A stretch of DNA of 64,000 nucleotides from Chelonoidis abingdonii (taxonomy: Eukaryota; Chordata; Testudines; Testudinidae), in the NCBI RefSeq assembly GCF_003597395.2, contig NC_133772.1, positions 145,069,170 to 145,133,169 on the forward strand. Direction: 5' to 3'. The notes under the pieces were generated by a model. That model ran no database searches and was not told the origin of the DNA. It saw only the letters and a program-made list of their open reading frames with translations. Shown here one piece after another: positions 23,290 through 34,619 of this stretch; within the stretch, counting starts at the first letter, position 1; every line of letters begins with the position of its first letter. A program made the translations under genes and the position numbers.

Positions 23290-24315
23290 GAAGCACCTTT
23301 AAAGGCAGTTAAATGCCAGGTGTTTCCAGATTATTCCCAAGCATCTACAGAGAGCTCCACATGGGAGCTGACTCAATGAAAGGGAAAACCAACATTATCT
23401 CTTCCCATCACAGTTAAAAAGGGCTCCACATATTTTCATATCTATCCTACCCCAACCCATCAAGAACCAGGGCTTGCAGCGGTACCTGGGACCAACCAGT
23501 CGACCTACAGCTGAACACCCTGATTGACCAGACCCCCAACAGGCCGAGAGGCATTGCTAGGCCTGCTCTTATGCCCAGCAGCAGCACCAGGCTAGTGGCT
23601 GCTCAACGCTTATGCCTGCAGCTGCGATCGCTCTTGTGCCAGCCCTGTTTCTACCCTGCCTAAGTCTGCTTCAGCCCTCCTCCCCTGTTTGGTTCCTGAC
23701 TCCACCTCTGACCCTTGGCAGTGTCCCTAGCCTTTTCCTCCAGCTCTGACTGCTAGGCCTGCCCATCTGCACCCCTGTCTGTAACAACCCAGGAGTGAGC
23801 GACCTTCTGCATATCGCTATCACAACTCAGACAGAGATCTCACTAGTTTTTTTCTAAAGTCTTTCTAAGACTCTTTGCACCAAAAATGTGACAAGTAGTC
23901 CAGCTATCTGTCAACCCATTGAAGCTGTGAACAGCTGCATAAAATATTACAAGACACATTGTATTTTATGGCTCACCTATCACAATACTTATTGGTACCG
24001 ATGATTTCAATGGAATTGTAAGTAACAGCATCATTAATTCACACAAGTTCATAACTATCTCATAATACGGGGTTAGCTGAGTTCTGCCTTCTCCAACGGT
24101 GCTCTTACGGTATGTCATCAGAAAAGTAAAGAACATCATGCACAGCAGAAATACAAAGTTTGGAGAATACTTGCAATAGTCTGCTATTAAGGTTAGGTAC
24201 CAAGGATTCAATAAAATGTCGACAGAAGATGAAAGTTGGTCTTATATGCTACAATATCACCACTGCCTGGAAAGAAAGCTCCATAAAATACATTGAGGGC
24301 CTAATGATATAATCT
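23290..24315. other. Unassigned; C/T-rich block 23550-23790
   Basis: A pyrimidine-rich stretch with 'ctctgaccc'-type motifs resembles LTR-internal leader sequence such as that near 50.5 kb, but no termini are visible. The rest is unassigned. Confidence 0.3.
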
Positions 24316-24333
24316 AAAGGCTTGTCTACATGG

Positions 24334-24351
24334 AGAGGGAGAGAGAGAGAG
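24334..24351. repeat. (GA)n simple repeat
   Basis: Short gagaga microsatellite inside the MITE. Confidence 0.7.
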
Positions 24352-24453
24352 AAACTGTGCAACCAACCAGGGTGGGAATCTACAGGGTATTAGTTTTCAA
24401 TGCACTAACTGGCCACACGAACCCTGGTACTGCACATTAGAAGTTCTGTAGCA

Positions 24454-24837
24454 CAGTGGCTCTCAACCTTTCCAGACGACTGTACTCCTGTCAGGAGTCC
24501 AATTTGTCTTGTGCACCCTCAAGTTTCAATATACTTAAAAACTACTTGCTTACAAAAATCAGACATACAAATAGAAAAGGTCATGGCACACTATTACTGA
24601 AAAATGGATGACTCATTTTCACCATATAATAAATAAATTGGAATATAAATATTGTATTTACATTTCAGTGCATAGCACACAGGGCAGTATAAACAAGTCA
24701 TTGTCTGTATGAAATTTTAGTTTGTATTGACTTTGTTACTGCTTTTTATGTAGCCTGTTGTAAAACTAGGCAAATGTCTAGATGAGTTGATGTACCCCCT
24801 GGAAGACTTCTGAGTACCCCCTGGTTGAGAACTACTG
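24454..24837. mobile_element. hAT MITE with perfect 8-bp TSD
   Basis: It begins cagtggctctcaacc and ends ggttgagaactactg, hAT-type inverted repeats. The flanks are identical: ctgtagca at 24446-24453 and 24838-24845. The AT-rich 384-bp interior has no transposase frame. It landed inside the palindromic MITE at 24316-24972, so it is younger. Confidence 0.88.
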
Positions 24838-24972
24838 CTGTAGCACACTTTGAAGTCAAAATGCACTGTTGAAATTCGAGTGGACAGTAGCACAGTGCAC
24901 ACAGCAACTTACTGCACACTAGATTCACACCCTGGCTTGCCATGCACTAAGTTCCTGTGTAGAAAAGCCTTA

Positions 24973-26135
24973 ACTAAAGTGCGGGAATAGAGTAAATTCT
25001 GCTGTTTAGTACATCCTCAGCTACTCCACTGAACCTCTGTAGTGCAAATACCACATAGGGTGTGTAGTCTGTTTCCACTACATATGTTCAATCTAAGCAC
25101 AACTGCTGGAGATGACTTTAAAAGACAAGAGATCGGATCCTCAGCAGGTGTAAATCGGCACAGCTCCATAATAGCCCAAAGTGTCTGCCTGATTGCAAAA
25201 GGTTGTTTCCATCAATTGTCAGACCCTTAATGCTTTTCCTCCTCATATCAGTGCTTGCAACTGTAACTTACGTGGCATGGAGTCATCTCACACCTGTATT
25301 CCAAGACATTCCAGTTCCCAGAAAAAGGATTTTATATGGGAAACATTCCAGCTCCAAGCACCAAGGAGTTAATTGGTTGCATTTTTGTGCAGCTCTCTGG
25401 AGTTTAATTCTGAAGATAGGTTTCTCATTTCCAGCAAAGTAAGATAAGGATCTTCCTTGCAGTCCCAGTCAGCGTTAGGATGGTCAGCAAAGGAATGATT
25501 TGATCTTGAGCTTGCTTTTGATGAAAGTACGGAATCCTTAATGGATCAATAGTGAGACAGGATTGTAAGCAATGGAAATTTGAAACATTCAATGTGCTGT
25601 GATGATGAGCTTTTTCGACTGTTTAGTTGCTTTCATACTGGAGAGGGTGCATTAAATCTTTCTTCAAATGTTAAATTTATAGGAGATTTTTTCCTTTATG
25701 GAGACCCTTGCAATCTGTTGACTAAGTAAATCACTAGAGATTGTAATTTGAACTGATAACACTTTGAACACAGAAGTCAGTTTCCACATCAGAACACTAT
25801 TTCCTTTGCTTACACATCCCAGAAGGACAAAAACAAAGAGTTCCCAACAGCTTTTCCACAATTCAATTCATTCTGATGAACAGGCATCAACCCTATTAGA
25901 ATCACATTAGTTATGCAACATTATTCAGCTAGGTGCTGCAAAACCCTCACAATTTTCATTATTTCTTTATTGAGCATCTCAGTCACTAATAGTGAAGCAT
26001 TCAGGAGAAATCAAACAAAGGCGACAATGAACATGGAATTTAGAACCTGGTTTAGGAGATGGGGTGAAAGATGATTTCCAACATCCAAAGATCAGCAGTT
26101 CAAATCCTGATTGGTAGTGATCAGCCGTTACTAAG
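24973..26135. other. No recognised gene or repeat
   Basis: Frames below 80 codons. The 25203-25442 frame begins hydrophobically but has no homology I recognise. Confidence 0.45.
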
Positions 26136-26684
26136 AGAGCTGGTTGAAAAATTCATTTCTTGAAAATTTTTGAAGTTGTTTTCATTTTTAAAGATTCAAA
26201 AAAGAACCCACTTTTGGGCGAGGAAGGGTAATTTTGAAGATTTTTTTCCCCTAAAACATTTCCAAAAACCATTGAAAATGTTATAAAAATGGTTTTTCAA
26301 AAGCAGGGATGGTGTCCTTAGCCTCTGTTTGCCAGAAGCTGGGAATGGGCGACAGGGGATGGATCCCTTGATGATTAACTGTTCTGTTCATTCCCTCTGG
26401 GGCACCTGGCATTGGCCACTTTCGGAAGACAGGATACTGGGCTAGATGGACCTTTGGTCTGACCCAGTATGGCCGTTCTTATGTTCTTCTGCTTGATAAA
26501 CAAAAAGTGTTGACGTCCATTTCAACAAAACTTTCCAGGAAAAAAGAAGGAAAAAGGCAACAAAATGTTTCACACTCACACAAAAGAGTTTTCATAATAT
26601 TGATAATTTTTCATATGAAAATGACCTTTCAAAACTGTATTTCTTGACAAAAACATTTTTGTTCAAAATATTTCAACTAGTTCT
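26136..26684. mobile_element. AT-rich MITE split by a CR1 end
   Basis: Ends agagctggttgaaaaatt and aatatttcaactagttct are inverted repeats. The interior is a mesh of aaaattt/gaaaa blocks. A CR1 3' end sits in the middle (26303-26497). No target duplication is clear. Confidence 0.55.
26303..26497 (+). mobile_element. CR1 3' end
   Basis: It runs from 'gggatggtgtccttagcc' through 'ggcacctggcattggcc' and 'tagatggacctttggtctg' to the terminal ttcttatgttctt repeat, the 3'-UTR end of a CR1 subfamily also seen at 27365 and, reversed, at 40120. Non-coding 3' fragment. Confidence 0.85.
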
Positions 26685-27364
26685 AATGATTAGAACTTTG
26701 CTCAATGGCTTGTGTGAACAGCATTGATTATCACAATTCAATTCCTCATGAGCATGCATCCATGACCAGGCCCGTCACCACCAGCGAGGCTCAGTGCAAC
26801 TCCCCCCTTAATTAATTTTTCCTGGGAAAGTTGGGGTCTAAGAAAGAAGATTAATTTTCTTGGCTGTATTTCCCTCATGCTCGAGAAATTACACAAGGTG
26901 GGGCTCTTTGCAACAAAACAGGCAATGTGCAGATCAAAACTGCCCTTTTAGTATTTAATTTTTGGGAAAGCTATTGAAAATGTTCTTTCACCGTAGAATT
27001 TCAGAGAATGTTAACTCAAAAATGCAATACAGAACCATATATGGGCACAGCAAACAGCACAGAACTTTGGCCCAACCACATTGCACTGCCACAGGTTTAT
27101 TTAGACAAATTATAGCTTGCAACAGGAAATTCCCTTTTATTGAACCCACCACTCACTTCCCCCACACACCTACACAGCAAAACTGCAGCTGTTTCATGTA
27201 CCCTGTGAAATGATTCCATTCTCATTAAACTAAACTGGCTCTTTAATAATGCAGCTTTTTTTGAGTTGCTGCAGACTCAGCTGAGCATTCTAGCCATGTG
27301 CACACAGACTGACTTCCTGGTTATCTTTTCCAAACTTGTCCCCTCCTACAAACTGTACTCCTCT
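26685..27364. other. No recognised gene or repeat
   Basis: AT-leaning sequence. The 26962-27213 frame has no motif. Confidence 0.4.
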
Positions 27365-27807
27365 CTCTCATGAGTGGTGTGGGAAAAGTGAATAAGGAAA
27401 AGTTATTTACTTGTTCCTATAATATAAAAACTAGGGGCCACCAAATGAAATTAATGGGTAGCAGGTTTAAAACAAATAAAAGGAAGTTCTTCTTCACACA
27501 GTGCATAGTCAGCTTGTGGGACTCCTTGCCTGAGGAGGTTGTGAAGGCTAGGAATATAACAGGGTTTAAGAGACAACCGGATAAATTCATGGAGGTTAAG
27601 TCCATTAATGGCTATTAGCCAGGATGAGTAAGGAACGGTATCCCTAGCCTCTGTCAGAGGGTGGAGATGGATGGCAGAAGAGAGATCCCTTGATCATTAC
27701 CTGTTAGGTTCACTCCCTCTAGTACACCTGGCATTAGTCACTGTCAGACAGGATACAGGGCTGGATGGACCATTGGTCTGACCCAGTCTGGCCATTCTTA
27801 TGTTAGG
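27365..27807 (+). mobile_element. CR1 ORF2 C-terminus and 3' UTR
   Basis: An 82-codon frame (27370-27618) reads 'GVGKVNKEKLFTCSYN', GSRFKTNKRKFFF and 'LPEEVVKARNITGFKRQPDKF', the last part of CR1 ORF2. The 3' UTR follows and ends 'ggccattcttatgtt' near 27805. The minus-strand CR1 at 40120 has the same protein segment (FKTNKRKFF, LPKEVVKARTITGFKRELDKF), so both belong to one subfamily. Confidence 0.9.
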
Positions 27808-27955
27808 ATCCAGACACCCCAGGGGAAGAACAATGGGTTCAAGCCCCAAAGAATAAGGAATTGAGTCAACTAATTGTATACAGTGTTACTGAACTATAAA
27901 ACTGCATCAGGTACAGTCTTATGACAGCTGGGGACACACTGGTGATTAGTAATAT

Positions 27956-28835
27956 TGTGACATGTCTGTATTAACACGACATGAGGAGTTATGGATACAC
28001 ACGGATATGATGTTTTAAAGTCTGTGACCAAACAAAGGGAGAAACAGGTTCTCCCTCAGATAGGAGGGAAGGCAGTTACCTACCGGTCTCTAACGTTAAA
28101 CATTATGAAATCAAAACAATGGAAGCCCCATTTACATATGAATCAGCAGGGGGTGGAAAGTCAACCAGGAGGAAATAACAGTAGGAAGTCAGCCTGGTGC
28201 TAGGCACAAAACAATGAGTTTTGGTTAATGTAAAGGGAGCAAAGACATTTCACTTATCCTACACCTGCAGAGCCAAAGAAACCAAGGGCTTTTTTTGCTC
28301 TGTGTTGCATCCGGCAAAGAACTGGCCAGCCAGGCTGTAAAAACAACTATGATGAGAACGCTACTTTAAACAAAAGGCTTTGGTTTGTTAAAGTGGTTTT
28401 TAGTCTTAGAAGCATATTTTTACTTTGGTCTGTAACCATTTCTAACCAAATTCATTCTTCTTGGTATCCCCCTTAAATCTTTCTTCTGCGTTAATAAACT
28501 TACCCTTGTTTTGTTACCCAACCATCTCAGTGCAGTGTTTCAAACTGGAGAGAGAAATCCTCAGGCAAACTAGCAAGCTGGAGCTGCATACGGTCTCTTT
28601 AAAGGAGCAGTGAACCTGATACGGTTTTGTGAGTGCTACAGGGAGGGGCTGAGAAGAGGAGATGGCTTTGGGGAGACTGAGGGCTGGAGGTGCCACCCTA
28701 CCACGAGTACTCAGGCTGGGGGAGGCCAGGGTAAGGGCTGTGCTGTAAGCAGGCGAATGATGTCAGGGCTCCATGCCACAGCTGCACAGCACAGAAGCTC
28801 CCAGGGTCACAGAGCAGGCGATGACAATTGTCACA
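27956..28835 (+). mobile_element. Candidate LTR-like repeat
   Basis: It begins TGTGACATGTC and may end at TGTCACA (28829-28835), inverted ends like those of the 1469 unit. It has an aataaa-like 'ttaataaactta' near 28491, plausible as a 3' processing region. No direct repeat is found at these borders, so the limits are uncertain. Confidence 0.35.
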
Positions 28836-30497
28836 TTCTGGAGTGCAGTTCAGACCAGTGAGGGGTCATGTCACTGCCTACCCTGTAACCCTGGGTTCCT
28901 TAAAATGCTCTGTTTCTGTGCCTTACAGCTTGGGGGCTGATGGCCAGCCAGCAAGAATGCAATGAGTGATTGTGTTAAGCAGCTCTGACTGCATGTAGGC
29001 TTGCTATACCCCAGTCATACCTGGTGAGATGACTCCAGCACCTCCCTGAGTCCTCAATTTTCCCTAAACCACGGGCTCTGCAACATCCCAGCCCTTTCCT
29101 GGCCCATTCAGAGGAACAATAAGATCCATTTGCTCCTCTACAGAGGCAAAATGCACAGCTTATTTTAACTGGAGTTAACAATCACTTCAAGTCAAACACA
29201 GCACTGGCTTAGATTAAAAGTGGATAGGATTTTAAATGAGTTCATGTATAAAGGATAAAATTAGAAATGGCTACAAGCAAATAAAAGGGAAAAACCCCTT
29301 TCCAAAAGCTAAGACTTAACAAAACAAGCTACAGCTTTTCTTCACAGGATTTTCCTTTACCAATCTACCTTCCAGCAAGATGGCTGACCACCACTCTGGT
29401 CAAGATCTCCCACGAAGTCCAAAGTGCTCATTTCCTTGGTCTTCTTAGGTGAAAGATAACATGGGGGTCTTTCCCCTTCTCTTTTGTAGTCCAGTGAAAT
29501 TGATTTTTCTGAAGGCTCCCCCCAAAATAAGTTCATTCAGTCCATGAGGAAAGTGACATGGAGTTTCCTAAGTTCCAGGCTGGTATCTTTCCCCACTGTT
29601 GTTTGCTAAAAGGCAAAATGGATCTGTTCCCTGCAATCTCCTTCCCCGGCCATGATGCTGAGTGGTTATCTCCTCCCCTTGTTGGCTTACTAGTTCTGTT
29701 TACCTTCTCTGTAAATTGCATTCCCATTGTCTCTTAGTGTACCTTGGAAATCACATTCCTTTGTGTAGGGCGAGGTGACCTCAGCACTGCCTGGCAGACA
29801 CGCTTTAAGAACATAATTCCCAACATGTTTGTAGTTTTGAATTTGCCCTTCAGACATACACCGCACAACGATATTAGCGATCACTATATTATTAGCTGCT
29901 CTCTTGAGATCTTTCTTAACCTGTATCTGAAAGGTGTCAGGTCATTATTGAGTTGGGGCACACTGTATTGGGCAGGCCAGCTGAAACTCACTACCGCATA
30001 CCCGTGAGCCCCCTGCCCTCTTGCATTGGGATGCTGTTCGGGTTACAATCCCTTACTACTCTGAGCGAACCCCCAAAGCATCACACACACCCCACCCTAG
30101 TAACTTAAGCAATAGTCCACCTAACTCCCTTCCCACCTGCCAGGGTGAGTGTCCCAAAGGGAATAGTCCCTTGACCACATTATCTCAGCCATCTATCAAA
30201 CACCACTCTCGGTTTGGATCAGTAAGTAGCAGGAGTGTCTTTGCAGGCCTGTTTCCAGTCCCAAGGGAGCTGCTTGGCTGACCCTGCCAGGAGGCACTAT
30301 CACCTAACCCAGATAGTGATAGGTTATTATTATAGTGTGGGGTAGGCAGGACCTCACTGAGTCCACTCAACTTTGCTGTTGTCCTCTGTCAGGCCATGCT
30401 GAGGACTTTACTGCAAAAGACAGTCTGCATCACCTCTTACTGAAAAGTTCCTACAGGAAGAGATTCAAGAACACTTAGGACACTTGAGCAGAGTCCT
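28836..30497. other. Unassigned, possibly a minus-strand LTR-like repeat
   Basis: No coding signal. Base composition and several T-rich tracts read on the minus strand like a long turtle LTR-type repeat, but I see no termini or direct repeats. Confidence 0.25.
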
Positions 30498-30629
30498 GGC
30501 TGCGTCTGACGAAGTGGGTATTCACCCACGAAAGCTCACGCTCCAAAACGTCTGTTAGTCTATAAGGTGCCACAGGATTCTCTGCTGCTTTTACAGATCC
30601 AGACTAACACGGCTACCCCTCTGATACTG
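30498..30629 (+). mobile_element. Penelope-like 3' tail with hammerhead-like fold
   Basis: A truncated retroelement tail. It starts just before the ribozyme-like core, then reads 'gtctgttagtctataagg', 'tgccacaggattctctgc' and 'cagactaacacggctac', and stops near 30629. The gttagtct block (30554-30561) pairs with agactaac (30601-30608). The same segment occurs at 41466. Assignment to Penelope-like elements rests on recollection and on the hammerhead motif reported for that group. Confidence 0.55.
30501..30550 (+). ncRNA. Hammerhead ribozyme-like relic
   Basis: Core box CTGACGA (30506-30512) is followed by a perfect 6-bp stem GTGGGT/ACCCAC (30514-30519 with 30524-30529, loop ATTC). Next come GAAA (30530-30533) and a 3-bp stem III (agc/gct around loop tcac, 30533-30542). 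A CUC cleavage triplet ends at 30543. These are stems II and III and both conserved core strands of a hammerhead. Stem I pairs poorly (30501-30505 against 30544-30551) and one core base differs from CTGATGA, so activity is doubtful. Confidence 0.45.
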
Positions 30630-31089
30630 GAAACAAGCAGTTTGCCATAAAGTAAGAATTTTCCCCTCTTTGAGCCTCTCTGGGAGCCAATATCCCCCAA
30701 AATCCAAGTTCATGTATAGTTATAATGACTCCCCAAGTGTCACTAGAGAAATTGTGGGTAGGTGATCTATGTAATTGAGGCTCTCTGTGGAGACACTCTT
30801 CCCTTTTCACCAAGAGAGGGAACAGAGTTTTTTTCCCCTCTGGGGCTTCTGGCCATAGGACTTACAACTGTAACACAATCCAAGTGATTTTGATGGAAGT
30901 TATATTAGCACAGAGATCAAGGGCTGAACTGACTTGGCCCTATAGATCGGGGCAGAGGCACACAATTAGTATAGAGAGAGGATGCATTTCCTTCTTGACA
31001 GCTAAACAGAACTTCATTCTCCAGGGTTGTCTGTTAACCAAGTAACTTCCAAAATCAATAAATTCACTAGAGGGAACACAGCACACCTA
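30630..31089. other. No recognised gene or repeat
   Basis: Unassigned sequence with T-rich tracts. Confidence 0.4.
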
Positions 31090-31195
31090 TGTAATAACCA
31101 CCAGGGTCTTCAGCACTAAAAACGAACCACTACAACTTGAGCTAAAGGAGAAACTTGTTCCAGCTAGTAGCAGCAGTAGATTCATTCTCTGTAAA
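31090..31195 (-). mobile_element. tRNA-like SINE fragment
   Basis: On the minus strand it contains ctttagctcaagttgtagtgg (about 31126-31146), which looks like a tRNA box A region, in a segment shared with 46285 and 51595. Only a fragment is visible and the box B region is not convincing here. Confidence 0.4.
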
Positions 31196-33056
31196 CCAGC
31201 CCCTTAACACACACTGAACAATGGGTTACACCTTCACATGAGGAGTAAGTAGGTATTAGCGCGACAGGCTAGTCATCTTCCTACACTACTCTCTAAGACC
31301 CTTGTCTGAAGTCGATTCTTGTTTAGAGGATGTAAACAGAGATTTTCATTAGTTGAAAATTACATGTCATTTGGTAAATGTGGTTTTGGAAAGCATGTGT
31401 TGCAGCTATCAGTGAAAGTCAGTTTTAACATCAAGTTTTAACAACAATGTTAATTGTAAAAAGTAAATATGTTTTAAAAGGACTTTGAGAAACACCAACA
31501 AGTTGGGCTTAAATCTAGTCTCCCTGGGGTTACAGCAGTGTAAAGCTTGTGTGAGAAAGAGCAGAATCAGGCCCTCTAATCTTACCACAGGATTGGGCCC
31601 AGTAACTTTCACCAGCAAAGCTCAGCTGTTAACTCTGCATATCACAAAGGACCCTAATACATCTTCTCCACTTTTCTAGGGCAAGATCCCCACTCTGGCT
31701 CCTCTATGCCATAGGAAGGTGCTGGAACAACACAAAGGGGCTGTAAAAGTCCTGGTTCTGGCCCATCTCACAAACCCAGGCATAGAGGTGAGGTGAGTCA
31801 GAAGCGGTTCCGTAGCACACGCAGATGCAGAGATTCTGAGCAGCTCTGCCATTGAGATAGCAGCCTGCAGAGTCAACCCTACGTCCTCTGGGATGTCTCA
31901 CTAACGCTAGGGGTGAGACCTCAGCGCTTCTCAGGGCAGCCCAGGATTGAGAGGGCACAAACTCTTAAATCCATTTTAGCCATGATCCAACCCCCGTGCT
32001 GTGAGCGCTCAAAGTTTGAGCACAGAATCTCGCCGTCTAGCCATTGCTGGATATAAAGAAATTTTCCCTCTGCATGACTGTGTGTTATTTCTCTCTACTC
32101 GTGACTCAGATGTTATTCTGGTTGTCTTCCAGAGAGCAGGTTACTGTTCTACACTCCTGGAAGCTGAAGGATGCTGCTGTGCTCAGGGATTTGGGAGAGT
32201 GAAGCACAATTGTTCCCCTTGGCTTTATTTATCTTCTCTACAAGTCTACAAGCTGTCCACAGAAGGCCAAACTCCTGATAAACAGGATTTGTCCATGTCA
32301 CATTTTTCTCCTCTAAATGCAGAGTAAACTACATTGCCTCTCTCCGGTGCACTGAGAAATGAAACCATAACTAGCTATCCCTTGAAGGATTTCTTTCCCA
32401 GCAGAGTCCAGAGGGGGTTCTGTAATGGCTAAACAAGTCCTCAAAAAAAAAAAAAAAAAAAAAAAAAGTATGGAGTATTCCATTTTATCTCCCAGAAGAT
32501 TGCTTAGTTGCCACAACAACATTACCCTGTACTTGCAGCTGTTCCACTACTGCTGCTGGAATCCCACTCTTCAATACACTAGACAGACATAGGAAGAGCA
32601 GCTTTCTACAGCAGCTAGACCCTCTGTTTGCCATTAGCAATACCCGGACCACGAAAGGGGATTAAGTGCAAGGGGATGGAGTGCTACGCTGTGATTGGAA
32701 CACACAATTAGGGCAAAATCCTGTTCATTTGATTCATACAAATTGTCTTAACTGGGAGCAGGATTCGACCTCTAACAGATTTTCTTCCCTATCAGTGGTG
32801 TTCCCATTGAAGCACAGTGATCGGCTTAGAACAATTAGCTCAAAAGAAATGTGTATTTACTTGTTATAAAAGACCTGACTATGAGCTGCTGTACAATCCC
32901 CTCTCCCCACCACACATGCTAAGCTATTTTATATTTCTGTCATAAGGACAAACAACTTTCAGCCCCAAAAAGGAGAGATTGGGCCTGATTTGCAGGGACT
33001 CTAGGGGGCAAGGTACAGTGTTAAACACTGCTGTGGCAACATCAAAGGGCCTTAAG
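31196..33056. other. No recognised gene; poly(A) inside
   Basis: Unassigned sequence with frames below 110 codons. A long A run lies at 32443-32467. No AATAAA precedes it closely and no retrocopied gene is apparent upstream. Confidence 0.4.
32443..32467 (+). repeat. Poly(A) run, 25 bases
   Basis: Twenty-five consecutive A residues after 'aaacaagtcctc'. It could be a retrocopy tail, but nothing recognisable lies upstream. Treated as a simple repeat. Confidence 0.9.
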
Positions 33057-33094
33057 CTGGGTACATCTACCCTACAGCACTACATTGGCACTGC

Positions 33095-33920
33095 CACAGG
33101 CGCTGACCTTTGGTTTTGTTGGGTGAAGTGCCACCCCTGCTCCTCCCAGAGGCCCCACCCCCACTCAGCCTCTTCCCACCTCTACTCTGCCCCCTCCTCC
33201 AAGACCCCCCACCTGCCCACCACTCACTCCTCTCTGCCCCTCCTACCTCTCCTCTCTGCCCCCGACCCAAAGGCCCCATCACCCACCCGCTGTTCGTTCC
33301 TCTCTGCCCCCGACCCAAGTGCCCCCTGCTCGCTCCTCTCTGCGCCTTCCCCTGAGAACCCCCTGCCTGCCCACCAGTCACTCCTCTCTCCCCCCTCCCC
33401 AAAGGCCCTCCCACTCACCCACTGCTTGCTCCTCTCTGCCCTCTCCCCTCCTGCTCGCTCCTCTCTGCCCCCTTCCCCGGGACTCCCCCACCTGCCCACC
33501 AGTCATGCCTCTCTGCCCCTCCCCCAGGACCTCCTACCTGCTCCTCTCTGCCCCCACCCCAAAGGCCCCCCCATCCACCTACAGCTTGCTCATCTCTGCC
33601 CTCTCCCCTCCTGCTCGCTCCTCTCTGCCCCGTTCCCCGAGGCCCCCCACCTGTCTGCTGCTCGCTCCTTTCTGCCCCCTCCTGCCTTAAGGGTGAGTGA
33701 TGGGAGAGGGGCTGGAGAGAAGCAAGTGGCTGGGGGGTCCTCGGGGAGTGGGAGCAGGAAGAGGTGCAGCATGGGTGGGACTATGGCAGAAGAGGCCCAG
33801 CCTGGGCAGGGTTTCAGGGCAAAGCCACAACAGGGCCATGGTCCAGGGGTGCTGAGCACCCCCTATTTTTTTCCCCACGGGTGCTTGAGCCCCGGAGCAC
33901 CCAAGGAGACGGTGCCTGGG
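33095..33920 (-). mobile_element. GC-rich hAT-like element, expanded
   Basis: The right end reads, in reverse complement, 'cccaggcaccgtctccttg' then gggtgctccggggct, as in the element at 35273, which lies in the opposite orientation. The left end 'cacaggcgctgacc' is the matching inverted repeat. Flanks ggcactgc (33087-33094) and gtcacagc (33921-33928) agree at 6 of 8 positions. Much of its length is an expanded C-rich tandem repeat. Confidence 0.6.
33130..33690. repeat. C-rich minisatellite-like tandem repeat
   Basis: An imperfect unit of about 50-60 bases, built on 'gctcctctctgccccct' followed by ccc-aaggcccccc, recurs about nine times. Lengths vary and phase is lost. It generates the long proline/serine-rich frame spanning 32979-34052. 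Confidence 0.75.
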
Positions 33921-34619
33921 GTCACAGCTGCACACTATGCTGACGGTAAAGAGCTCTCCCATCGGCATAATTACTCCACCTTGCTGAAAAGCGGAAGCCA
34001 TGTCAGTTGGAGATCATCTCCCACCAACACATCACTGCTGCAGACAGTGTGAAACCTGCATTTCTGGGGGAGAGGAGATTTTTCACACCCCTGAGCAGCA
34101 TTACATTGATTTAAGCAGTAGTGTAGACCTGCCCAGTGTCATTCACATCCAATATTAAGGCCCGTTTATGCTGCCAGGTGGTGTAAAGGAGCACTGAGAA
34201 TCAGGCCCATTAACGGATGGCCCGTGCAAGGCCTCCTTAAGAGGGACATGTTTGGTTAAGGAGAAGGCTTAAAGACTTAAAAAGGTAAAACCTTTTCTGC
34301 CTCCAAACATATCCTGTAGTGGTGACTTTTGGGAGGGTGGCAGGTTTGATTGGTGCCCCTCTGAAAGGCGTTTAAAGTCCCGGTACAGCACTACAGCAGA
34401 AGGCCTGAAAGACTAGGACACCGTAACACCCGGAATGGCTAGAGAATTCAAAGATGACATCGAAGACTCACTCGACTGGGTTTTGGCCCAGAACCACAAT
34501 ATCAGGTCATAGCAAACTGGCTCTGCTCCAGCTTCCAAGCAACCGACTGAGGCTTAGCATGTTCATCACAATGCAGTGTAAAGCCTTGTTGTACAAACAG
34601 CCCTATAGAGGCTTTGATG

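Larger units (their letters stand above)
24316..24972. mobile_element. Palindromic MITE interrupted by a hAT MITE
   Basis: The outer ends, aaggcttgtctaca and its complement 'tgtgtagaaaagcctt', are inverted repeats. Subterminal segments also mirror each other: 'agggtgggaatctacag' near 24369 pairs with 'gattcacaccctgg' near 24922. Removing 24454-24837 restores a roughly 270-bp palindromic element. Non-autonomous. Confidence 0.65.
33057..34136. mobile_element. Palindromic MITE with GC-rich insert
   Basis: Ends 'ctgggtacatctaccct' and 'agtgtagacctgcccag' are inverted repeats. The right part keeps 'gagctctcccatcggcata' (33951-33969). The left part keeps the 'ttggcactgcc' block near 33085. The centre is occupied by a GC-rich element (33095-33920). 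Non-autonomous. Confidence 0.55.

Noticed and set aside
32443..32467. Poly(A) tail of a processed pseudogene
   Set aside because: No AATAAA close upstream and no recognisable gene sequence or flanking duplication.
32979..34052. 357-codon plus-strand frame
   Set aside because: It runs through a C-rich tandem repeat inside a DNA transposon, giving S/P/L-rich protein without domains, and overlapping frames are equally open.
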